Positions 50,601-59,870 of a stretch of 64,000 nt of DNA are shown here, one piece after another. A program made the translations under genes and the position numbers. Origin of the DNA: Muscardinus avellanarius. Lineage: Eukaryota; Chordata; Mammalia; Rodentia; Gliridae. A model generated the notes under the pieces. The model was not told the origin of the DNA. It did no database searches and worked only from the letters and a program-made list of their open reading frames with translations. Within the stretch, counting starts at the first letter, position 1. Each line of letters begins with the position of its first letter. The stretch covers positions 107,763,540 to 107,827,539 of the forward strand of contig OY726564.1 of NCBI GenBank assembly GCA_963383645.1, given 5' to 3'.

Positions 50601-51656
50601 AGCGCCACGGAAGCGCACGTGGGGAGTTTAATGGTTGGAACTTGCTTAGATTTGCTTCTAAGCCTCAGAATAGGAATTTTAAACCATGGTATCTAGGCAC
50701 TATGAAATTACATATATGGGTACTTAATTTTCATCAGTAGGTAAGCCAAATCAATTCATTCTCGACCCAGAAGTTAATTGCAGGACACAGCCATGCCTTC
50801 GGGTCGCTGGGACTAAGTTCCAGGTACCGCTCTGAGCAGCACACCGTATGTCGTGCGTGCCGCCGGCGCCAAGAGGCAGTGCTGCTTCTCACAGGCGAGG
50901 GCTCAGGCCCGCCGCCTGCTGTCCCGACAGCCAGTTCTCACTGTGGCCACTTTGACTCCATCCTGAGGAGGGTTTTCTGAGCTCTTCAGAAACCACTTTG
51001 ATCAGGCTGGCCGGCCTTCAGGGAAATGAGTGTCCAGAAACGGAAAAGAACCAGGAGCCTCCGCGCCTGTGGTGCTTGTCTTCGGGCGGATGTTGCGAGC
51101 CCTCAGGTCCCAGGCCTACGTGGAGGGTGCGGGGGGCTCTGGGGTGCCGCCGCAGGGCGGGGCGCCATGGCTCTCCTCTGGTGGCTGAGGCAATGACCCA
51201 GCTGGCGTGCTGCCCAGGAGCCGAGCCCTGCACCCGCGCTCCCCTCGTAGACCCCAACCTTTTCCTTCTTTGCAATCTGATTCTGTAACGACTATCAGTG
51301 GAGGAACCCCAATTTTGTGCTTGCTTGGCAAGAATAGGTTTGAACGTTTCATGGTGGCTGACCGAGCCTTGTCCTAAAACATGCGAATCCAGACTCTGAA
51401 AGTGTTTAATGTTTATACCAAAGGCTACGCTTTGCAGGGGTGCGGGGCGCAGGGGCGAGGGCTGGAGCGTCGGGCCGCACAGCACGCAGCAAGACAGTAC
51501 GGGAGTGAACAAAACACTCGGTCACGGGCACACCGCCAGTGCTGTCAGGTGTCTGTTCTTTATTGTTATTGTATATATCTCCAGTTGTTATGTTTTTCTA
51601 ATTTAATTCTCTTACTCTGTTGTCTGACTGTGAACTGCTAACAGTGTTAAACTTGA

Positions 51657-51666
51657 TGTAAATAAA
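51657..51666 (+). terminator. ABL2: ABL2 main poly(A) signal with overlapping Pumilio-type site
   Basis: AATAAA at 51661-51666 overlaps TGTAAATA (51657-51664), which fits the Pumilio consensus UGUANAUA. The sequence before it is AT-rich and carries TGTA/TTGT motifs typical of 3' ends. The length of the resulting 3' UTR fits ABL2. Confidence 0.7.
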
Positions 51667-51732
51667 CGATGCCCTTGCGAGGGAGCACTCTGCCTGACGT
51701 CTCGCCAGGTGAGCAAGGTGTGTTTTGTTCTA

Positions 51733-51738
51733 AATAAA
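51733..51738 (+). terminator. ABL2: Second AATAAA downstream of ABL2
   Basis: CTAAATAAAGG lies 72 bases after the first signal and is followed by a T-rich stretch. It could serve as an alternative cleavage signal. Confidence 0.45.
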
Positions 51739-51833
51739 GGTTGCAATATTTTATTGGCAAAGTAGGCTTGAGATTGAACTGGTTTTTCCCCCATGGTTTT
51801 AATTGACAAGGAATCTAAGTAGATTCTCTTTTT

Positions 51834-51912
51834 CCTTCCTTCCCTCCCTCCCTCCCTCCCTCCTTCCCTTCTTCCTTTCCTCTCCCCCTTCCTCCCTCCC
51901 TCTCTTCCACCT
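51834..51912. repeat. CCTT-rich low-complexity tract
   Basis: Pyrimidine-only TTCC and TCCC units just beyond the ABL2 poly(A) signals. Confidence 0.95.
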
Positions 51913-51944
51913 TCCATTAAATGTCTTTTTTCTTTTTTTAGGGG

Positions 51945-52385
51945 AAGGTACTGGGGATTTACCCCAGAGGCATTCTACCTGCGAGCTACATCCCCAGCCC
52001 ATTTTATTCTTGTTTTGAAATAGGATCTGGAGCCGGGCGTGGTGGCGCAGGCTTGTCATCCCAGCATTTGGGTGGCCGAGACCTGAGGGTCACGGTTCAC
52101 AGCCAGCCTCAGCTACTTAGAAACTCAGTGAGACCGTTTCAAATAAAGAATAAAAAATAGGGCGGGGGTGTAGCTCGGAGGCTGAATGCCCCTCGGTTCC
52201 ACCCCCAGTACCACAAAAATAAAAATAAATAAAATTTAAAAATAGGATCTTGCTAGGTTGCTGAGAGTCTTACTACATTGCTGAAGCTATCCTTGTCCTT
52301 GTTAAGGCTGTCCTCAAACTGCGATCCTCCTGTCTCAGCCTCCCAAGTACTGTGATTACTGGTATGTGCCTCTATGTCCTCTAAA
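51945..52385. repeat. + SINE inside a - SINE
   Basis: The - SINE (51945-52032, 52245-52385) is interrupted by a + SINE (52033-52235), with AAATAGGATCT on both sides (about 52018-52028 and 52241-52251). Confidence 0.85.
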
Positions 52386-54184
52386 ATAAATGTCTTTAAG
52401 GTAAAGAAACTGATTTTGGGGGGAGGTTACTGGGGATAGAACCACAGGGCATGAATCTCTGAGCTACAAACCCAGCCCTATTTTATTTATTTATTTATTT
52501 TATTTTGAAACAGGATCTAAGTTATAGAGGGCCTAAGTTGCTGAGGCTGGCCACAAACCTGTGATCCTCCTGTCTCAGCCTCCCGAATGCTGGGATTACA
52601 AGCATGCACCGCCACGCCCGGCTGCTGGGTTTTTTTTTTTTTTTAATTAACACAGATATACATATTTATGGAGCAGTGTCTAACACGTATGCCTTGGGTG
52701 ATAAATCAGGGTACTTAGAATAGCCACGAACCGTTACTTTTTTTTTTTTTTTTGGTGGTACTAGGGATGGAACCCAGGGGCCTTCTACCTCCAGGCTACA
52801 CTCCCAGACCATTTTATATTTTATTTGAAAACAGTCTTGCTAAGTTGCTGAGAGCCTCACTAAGTAGCTGAGGCTGGCTTTGAACCTGCGCGATCCTCCT
52901 GTCTCCGCCTCCCAGGCGCGGGGATCACAGCGTGCCCACCACGCCCGGCTGAGCTGTTACGTTTATGACCATGACTGAGAACATTCACAATCTGCTCTTC
53001 TGTTTTGTGGTACCAAGGAGTGAACCCAGGGGCCTTTTACCTCCAACCTTACACCCCAACCTTTTTTTGTTTTGAAATGCCCAGCTAATTGTGTGTGTGT
53101 GTGTGTGTGTGTTGCTAAGGATTGAACCTAGGGCCATTCTACCTCTACGCTATACCCCCAGCCCTATTTTTTGTTTTGTTTTTGGGGGTTGGTACCAAGG
53201 GCATTCTATATCTGAGCTACTTTCAGCCCTACTTTATTTTGAGTCTCCCTAGGTTGATGAGAGTTACAACTTGCTGAGGCTGTCCTTGAACTCAAAATTC
53301 TCCTGTGTCAGCCTCCCAAGTATTGGGATTACAGGCATGCCCAACATGGGTCGACTCTTGAAGAAGTGGCTTGGTTGTCAGAAACAGACACCAGGTAATA
53401 AAAGGTTTGGAACTTACGTTTCATCTCTCCCCTCCAGCGCCAGGGAGAACACTGGAGACTGACTTAATCACCAGTAGTGAGTAAACAACAAGTCTCTACA
53501 CTTGAGGACGGGGCTCAGAGCGTCCAGGCTGAACACACGAAGGTGCTGGGAGTGCGGCCCAGGCTGGCCTGGCCGCGCGCTGTGTGTCTCTTCCATTTGG
53601 CTGTTGTATTCCTTATAAGACGGACAGCACTAGTGTTTCCCTGATTTCCGGGCAAATTTATAAACCTAAGGAAGGGGTTATGGGCACCCTCGATTTGTAG
53701 CCAAGGGACTAAGTGGGACAGTCTTACGGGACTAAGCCTTCAACCTGCGCTCACTCCAGGGACTTCGTGTGGGAACTCAGCTGCGGGACACCCGCTGGTA
53801 TCCACAGGGAGCTGAGAATTGCTTGGTATGGAAGAGCCACACATTTGGAGTATGGAAAGGAAAAGGTTTTCTTAGCACACCCAGAGCTGTGTGTCCTGAG
53901 CACTTGAGGAAGACGAGCTCCTCAGACAGAGCCTTCTGGCAGCCCTGTGAGGTCGGTGTTTATGCTCAAATGGGAGCTAAAGTTAAAATGAGGTTAGAGC
54001 TTTCCTGGAGTCTCACGTGTTAAGTGGAAGCGCAGATCCAGCCCAGGCTACTGGAGAACGTGCTGTGTTCTGTTGCGTCTTTTTGTTCTCAAGGGGAGAG
54101 GTTCAGATCCTGTCTGTATTCATGACACCAAAACACGGGCCAGTCTAAAAGAATGTCAGTCATGTCTCAGACTGCCGGAGTGTG

Positions 54185-54375
54185 AGTGTGGAGCCGGGTG
54201 TGCATTAGGGTCGCGAAGTGGCCAGATGGCCTCCAGAGCTGATCCAGAGGGAGGACAGTGGCCAGCGCCGACGGCTGGCCCATCCTGTGCAGTTAGGACA
54301 AGGGGACTTTTGTTCCCTGAGTGATGTAAAAATAAGCTTTTCTCTTTTTCTCTGTGTGGTGTGTGTGTAGGTATG
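54185..54375 (+). repeat. Local direct duplication, copy A
   Basis: Starts at GAGTGTGGAG and contains TGCATTAGGGTCG, CAGAGCTGATCCAGAGGG, CATCCTGTGCAGTTAGGAC and TGATGTAAAAATAAGCTTTT. The same series occurs at 55285-55475. Both copies are followed by an old - SINE, which may belong to the duplicated unit. Confidence 0.9.
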
Positions 54376-54389
54376 GGTGTTTGGGCACA

Positions 54390-54785
54390 CATACTACTGA
54401 GGATTAAACCCAGGAGCATTCTACCTCCAAGCTACACCCAAGCCTGATTTTGTTTTTAATTTTTTTTTTTTTTTTTTTTTTTTGGTGGTACTGGGGTTCC
54501 TGGAAGCCCTTCTACCTCCGGGCTACACTCCCAGACCTATTTTATATTTTTTATTTAGAAACAGGGTCTCCTAAGCCAGCGCGCGCGGCTGGCTTCGAAC
54601 CTGCGCGATCCTCCTGTCTCCGCCTCCCAAGCGCGGGGATTACAAGCGTGCGCCACCACGCCCGGCCATTGTTTTTAATTTTGACACAGGGTTTTGCCAA
54701 GTTGCCGAGGCTGGCCTCGAACCTGCCATCCACCTGTCTCAGCTTCCTTAGTACTGGGATTACAGGTGTGCACCTCCACATCTGG
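54390..54785 (-). repeat. SINE inserted in the linker of an older SINE
   Basis: The young - SINE at 54464-54668 is flanked by TTGTTTTTAATTTT (54450-54463; 54669-54682). The old SINE continues on both sides. Confidence 0.92.
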
Positions 54786-55194
54786 CTGAAACTAAGCTCC
54801 TTTAATTCACGCCTTTGCATATTTCTCCAGTACCTAATGCGACTCAGGGGTAGATGCTCTCTAACCATGAGGCAGTTACTTGAGCAACCAAGCATCAAAT
54901 GGGAGAAGACACCGTGTCCAGACCTGAGGAAGAGCCAAGGAAGGGAAGCAGCGCGCAGGCCACCCTCACGCTGCGCTCCCCCAGGAAGCAGGGCGCGCAG
55001 CTCAGGGTGCAGCTGGTGTGGCCATCAGTGGCCGCTCCGAGAGTGAGCGGAGGCACTGGCAGGTCTGGCACCGGGCGCCAGCACCCACCTCCCGTCTCCA
55101 CCAGTCCCCATCAAGGCCACCTGGGATTTGGATTTTGCTAAGTGAGCACAATTACTAGGTCTCGGTAAGAAAGTAAGCCAAGGACACTAGAAAA

Positions 55195-56175
55195 TACAAA
55201 ACTTTAATCTCTACATATCAAAGTCAACGAGGTCAAGGCCCCTCACTCTTGTGTGTGCGGTACCAGGAACTGAACCCATGTAGAGTGTGGAGCTGGGCGT
55301 GCATTAGGGTCGGGAAGTGGCCAGATGGTCTCCAGAGCTGATCCAGAGGGAGGACAGTGACCAGCACCGACGGCTGGCCCATCCTGTGCAGTTAGGACGA
55401 GGGGGCTTCCGATCCCTGAGTGATGTAAAAATAAGCTTTTCTCTTTTTCTCTGCGTGGTGTGAGTAGGTGTGTGTGCGCGCACGGTCTGCCTCTGAGTCA
55501 ACCCTAACCCTTTGTATTCTTTGTTTTAAAACAGCATCTCAGTAGGTCACTGACAGTCTCACTTAAGTTTGCCAAGGCTGGACTTGAACCTGCGATTCTG
55601 TCTCAGCCTCCCAAGTACTGGGATTCGAGGTATGTGCCACCATGCCCGGCTCCCCTAATTTTTAAAAAGTTTTGGATTTTTTTCTTTCATCTTCAGCGCA
55701 GGACAAGTCTTAGCCTTGCTCCCAAGACTGTAAAAGTATCTTCCTCTCTGCACTTTCCCTTCTAGCCGGAGGCTCTCTGCCGAACTCAAACAAGCTGCTC
55801 CACTTTCCTCTGGGGGTAACAGCTCGAGAGCCAGCCCATCCTGCACCTCAGGCCATTTGCCACCCCCACTTTTCCCTGTTCTGTAACCTGTAGTCCAAGA
55901 ACGCGGCAGCCTCAGGGGCCGAACCCGAGCACAGCATCTTCCAGCAGAGCCGAGCAGCTGCGACCGCCCTTGAGCAGCAGTGGCCCCCCGGCCTCTGGCC
56001 CGCATGTGCAAATGTGGTCTTTAAGGCACTAAGTGATGTGAAGGGTTGACGCTGATTCCGATTTCAGGTCTTCCTCTGTGCACCAGTCAGGACCAGGCGT
56101 TCCGGATGCCAGAGCTGGTGCCCTGGCAGGGCCCGGGCCTGAGAGTAGAAGGCAGCTTCAGGAAGTCATTGGCCT
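55195..56175 (-). other. TOR3A: TOR3A 3' UTR (extent inferred)
   Basis: Read on the - strand, the stop is followed by unique sequence, a SINE relic (55555-55650) and the second copy of the local duplication (55285-55475). An ATTAAA (55208-55203) followed by a GT-rich stretch is the best poly(A) candidate, so the end is a guess. Confidence 0.4.
55285..55475 (+). repeat. Local direct duplication, copy B
   Basis: The partner of 54185-54375, about 1.1 kb away, in the same orientation and about nine in ten bases identical by eye. It lies in the probable TOR3A 3' UTR, while copy A is intergenic. Confidence 0.9.
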
Positions 56176-56426
56176 TCAAGGGAGGACGTAGTTGATTCTC
56201 TGGGAAATAGACTTGCAGCCCTGGGAGGAGAAGAACTGCTCCTCCTTAGGGACGTACGTCAGCATGGTGGCGATCTGGTCCAGGGCCTCGTCTGTGTACA
56301 GGAGCTCCTGGCTCACGAAGGCGTCGCGAACACACAACCTCACGTGACGGTACTCCAGCGGCAGGAAGGGGATGAAGAGGTCAACCAGGCCGTCCTTCAC
56401 CAGACGGCTCTGGCCAAAGCCGCTCT
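56176..56426 (-). CDS. TOR3A: TOR3A last coding exon
   Basis: On the - strand the acceptor GGTTGCAG precedes ESGFGQSRLVKDGLVDLFIP, then FLPLEYRHVRLCVRDAFVSQ, a typical torsin C-terminal domain. The GCK motif (in SQGCKSISQRIN), the redox-sensitive sensor-2 equivalent of torsins, lies near the end. The frame stops at TGA (56178-56176) after NYVLP. No frameshift or stop is seen. Confidence 0.95.
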
Positions 56427-57522
56427 CTGCAACCAAAACCCAGAGTTACACAGAGTCTGGCCTGGCGTTGAGTCCAGCTGGAGCTGTATCGAGTCCTGGA
56501 ACCTAAAGTCCTGAGCAAGACTGGGTTTTATTTTTATTTTCTGGTACTGGGAATTGAACCCAGGGCTTTCATAGCTCTGAGCTACACAGCCAGTCCTTTT
56601 TATTTAGAAACAGGATCTCACTGAGTAGCTGAGGCTGGCCCCAAACCTGCACAGGTGTGCTCCACAACACCCGGCCGCAAGGCTGCATCTTCCGTGCCAG
56701 CTGTGGGAGGCTGTGTGCGGCTGAGCCGGGGCCGCACAGCGGCGTGGCCTGCAGGCTGCGGAGGCTGGGGCGCAGGCGAGGCAGAGCACGAGCGGCTGGT
56801 GCGTGGGCTTGGGTTTTTGGTACTGGGGATGGAACCCAGGCACATTCTACTCTGAGCTACACCCCCAGCCCTATTATTTTTTACTTTTGAAATAGGGTCT
56901 CACCATGCTGTGGAGGGTCTCATCAAGTAACTGAAGCTGGCCATGAACCTACGACCCTCCTGTCTTATTCTCCCTAGTACTGGGATTACAAGCACGCACC
57001 GCCATGCTAGAAGCTAAGCCACTGAGGTTCACAGTGAGACTGCTTTAGAGACTTGTCTGTCTCCAAGGCCAGGGCAAATGCTCCTTCTTTTCTTTTCTCT
57101 TTCTTTCTTTCTCTCTCTCTCTCTCTCTTTGTACTGAGGATTGAACTCAGAGGCATTATAGCCCTATTTTTTTATTCTTTATTTTGAAGCAGGGTCTAAG
57201 TTGCAGAGGGCCTCATGAGGTTGCTGAGGCTGGCTGTGAACCTGGGGTCCACCTGTCTCAGCCTCCCAAGTACTGGGATTATAGGCGTGCGCCATCACGC
57301 CCGGCTTCAAATGGCTCTTTCAAAGCATTTTCAGAAAAGGAGTTTCTTGGAACTTTTCTTGTGCCACCCAACACTGTCACTGACGAGAGGACCGTGATGT
57401 GTCTCCTTGGGGTGTCAGGCGCCCTCTGCCTCCTAAACGTGTGACTAGCGCACCGTGAGTCACGCGCCTGGGCTGCGGCTCTCACAGGGGCTCGCACACT
57501 GCGGGCAGGATCAGCCACTTAC
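56427..57522 (-). other. TOR3A: TOR3A last intron
   Basis: SINEs antisense to the + strand at 56540-56695, 56815-57010 and 57130-57303, a CT-rich tract at 57095-57128, and a short unique GC-rich block (57310-57510) next to the donor. Nothing else is recognised. Confidence 0.7.
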
Positions 57523-57647
57523 CCGTGGACTCCGCGAGCTCAGCGCGGAGGTGGGGCTCCATGTCCTCCAGCGTGATTTCCTCCCGGGGCCGTCCGGCCT
57601 TGAGCCATTTCAGGACCACCTCATTGATGACATTGCCCCCCAGATTA
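57523..57647 (-). CDS. TOR3A: TOR3A penultimate exon, sensor 1 and helical part
   Basis: The - strand exon lies between CTCTTTCAG and GTAAGT. Its first base completes a Ser codon, giving FLFLSNLGGNVINEV across the junction, the torsin sensor-1 region with its Asn. It continues VLKWLKAGRPREEITLEDME and ends AELAEST plus one base. The phase fits the last exon. Confidence 0.93.
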
Positions 57648-58479
57648 CTGAAAGAGACAGGAGCCATTTTCGTGGTTACACTTAGCTTCCCAGGGGTCAA
57701 CTGGCCACTGAAGGCAGAGGCCGAGGGGCTGGGCCTTCCCTCTCCAGAGAGATCTCATCACAGCCCGCGGGGCTGTACCAGAGGACGCTGTCTTGCTTGA
57801 CCACCTGTCCTCCCTCCTTCCCTGTTTTTCTTTTGTGGCACTAGGGATTGGGCCCAGGGGCATACGCGCTATATTTTATTTTGAAAGAGGGTCTCGCTAA
57901 GTTGTGAGGGCCTCTCGAGGTTGCTAAGGCTGGCCGAGATCCTGCGATCCTCCTGTCTCGACCTCTCAAGCACTGGGATTACAGGCGTGCACCACCATGC
58001 CGTTTCCTCCTCCCTTTATGAGAGTGGGGAGGGGCGCAGAGAGGGTTAGACATGGTCGCTCCCTTGGGTTCTGTGAGGGGCAAGGGCCACACCTGTGTGA
58101 GTGACTATGGCCTAGACAGAAGGCTCCAGGTGGGGACTGCCCAGCTGTGTAACCAAGCGCTCCAGTGCCTCCTTCCTTGAGGGAACAGGAACACTGTGTC
58201 CCTGGCGGCCACACTTTACCAGGGGCCATGAGTCCAGCAGGAAGAAGGGCAGCTGCCCGGCCAGACTTGCCCAGGCACCTGCACGTGGGAGGGAGGCCCC
58301 ACCCGTCACCTTGCCACAGACACTGCCTTTCTCCAGCGCCTCAAGCGACCAGCCCTCTCTGGCCCTGGGACACATCTAGTCTCACACACCAGAAGCCTCT
58401 CCAGAATGGCCGTCACTGTGACAACCGCCAGGCACAAACTCGACCACAGCGGCCAAGTCTTCCCTAAAGACAGACACCA

Positions 58480-59726
58480 GCCGGGCATGGGGGCGCATGG
58501 CTGCAGTCCCAGTGCTTAGGATGCTGAGACAGGAGGATCGCAGGTTCAAGGACAACCTCAGCAAGTAGTGAGACTCTCGTTTATCTAGTGAGACCCCATT
58601 TCCAAGTAAAAATAAAATAGGGCTGGGGGTGTAGCTCAGAGGTAGGATGCCCCTGGGTTCAACCCCCAGTGCCACCATAAAAAAAAAAAAAAAAAGATGG
58701 CCCATGCCTGTAATTCTGGTACTTGGGAGGCCGAGACAAGAGGGTCACAAATTTGAGGTCAGCCTCAGCAATGTATAGAGGTCCTCTGAAACTCAGTGAG
58801 ACCCTCACTGAGTTTCAAAATAGGTCTGAAAAAGCCACGTACGGTGACACATGCTTGTAGTCCCAGCATTTGGGAGGCTGAGACAGGAGGATCAAGGCTC
58901 ACAGACAGCCTCAGCTACTTAGGCCCTGTGGAACTCAGTAAGACCCTGTTTCAAAATAAAGAATAAAAAAAAGAAATAGGGCTGGGGATATAGCTCGGAG
59001 GTAATTAAAATTAATTATATAAAAAATTAAAAGAAGCCGGGCGTGGTGGCGCACGCTTGTAATCCCCGCGCTTGGGAGGCGGAGACAGGAGGACCGCGCA
59101 GGTTTGAAGCCAGCCGCGCGCTGGCTTAGGAGACCCTGTTTCCAAATAAAAATGTTAAAATAGGTCTGGGAGTGGAGCCCGGAGGTAGAAGGGCTTCCAG
59201 GAATCCCAGTACCACCAAAAAAAAAAAAAAATTAAAAGAATACCGGGCGTGGTGGTGCACGCTTGTAATCCCCACGCTTGGGAGCGGAGAGAGGAGGATC
59301 GCACAGGTTCGAAGCCAGCCACGCTGGCTTAAGAGACCCCGTTTCCAAATAAAATATAAAATAGGTCTCGGAGTGTAGCCGGGAGGTAGAAGGGTTCCAT
59401 CCCCAATACTAAACAAACAAGCAAATAAATAAATAAATAAATGCCGGGCATGGTGGCGCACGCTTGTAATCCCAGCATTTGGGAGGCTGAGACCGGAGGA
59501 TCGCAGTTCGCGGACGGCCTCGGCTATTTGGTGAGGCCCTCTGCAATTCAGTAAGACCTGGTTTCAAAATAAAGAGTAAAAAATAGGGCAGGGGGTGTAG
59601 CTCGGAGGTCAAATGCCCCTGGGTTCCCGCAAAATCCCAGACCCGCAAATAAATAAATATAAAAGAATAAAAAATCGGGCTGGGGCGTGGCTGGAGGTAT
59701 AATGCCCCTGGGTTCAATACCCCGCA

Positions 59727-59771
<45 letters not shown>

Positions 59772-59870
59772 AAAAAAAAAAAGGGTCCGGAAGTGTAGCT
59801 CAGAGGTAGAATTCCCCTGGGTTCAATCCCTAGTACCCCCCAACACACACACACACACACTTAAGCATCC
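58480..59870 (+). repeat. Head-to-tail stack of six + SINEs
   Basis: Units lie at 58480-58697, 58700-58835 (B1 half only), 58836-59010 (ID cut short), 59036-59220, 59241-59440 and 59443-59855. The unit at 59036 is flanked by AAAAATTAAAAGAA. The last unit has one B1 half and three ID halves separated by short A-rich or CA spacers. Confidence 0.8.
59731..59768. repeat. CA microsatellite between ID modules
   Basis: About 17 CA units followed by an A run, inside the multimeric SINE. Confidence 0.97.

Larger units (their letters stand above)
42770..51690 (+). other. ABL2: ABL2 3' untranslated region
   Basis: About 8.9 kb without a plausible gene, reaching a poly(A) signal at 51661. The length agrees with the very long human ABL2 3' UTR. 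It holds SINEs on + at 44582-44793, 44794-45001, 46820-46995, 49135-49215 and 49235-49445, and on - at 45018-45192, 45213-45402, 46465-46662 and 46690-46800. It also holds a MIR at 47463-47680, a TG repeat at 46431-46468 and an AU-rich ATTTATTTATTT near 43921. Unique GC-rich blocks (43000-43800, 47760-48170, 48500-49080, 49640-51510) contain only chance open frames. Confidence 0.8.
51745..55190. other. Intergenic region between ABL2 and TOR3A
   Basis: A CCTT-rich low-complexity tract (51834-51912), a - SINE (51945-52020 and 52250-52385) split by a + SINE (52033-52235), - SINEs at 52430-52622, 52740-52950 and 53115-53340, about 1 kb of unique sequence (53345-54180), and the first copy of a local duplication with a SINE nest (54185-54785). 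No gene is supported. Confidence 0.7.

Noticed and set aside
54450..55046. 198-codon open frame on the + strand
   Set aside because: Mostly a translated - SINE running into unique intergenic sequence; no domain or conserved feature.
58480..59870. Regularly spaced repeats resembling an array
   Set aside because: The units are whole SINEs of 180-220 bp with A tails, not short repeats with unique spacers; this is eukaryotic DNA and no CRISPR is present.
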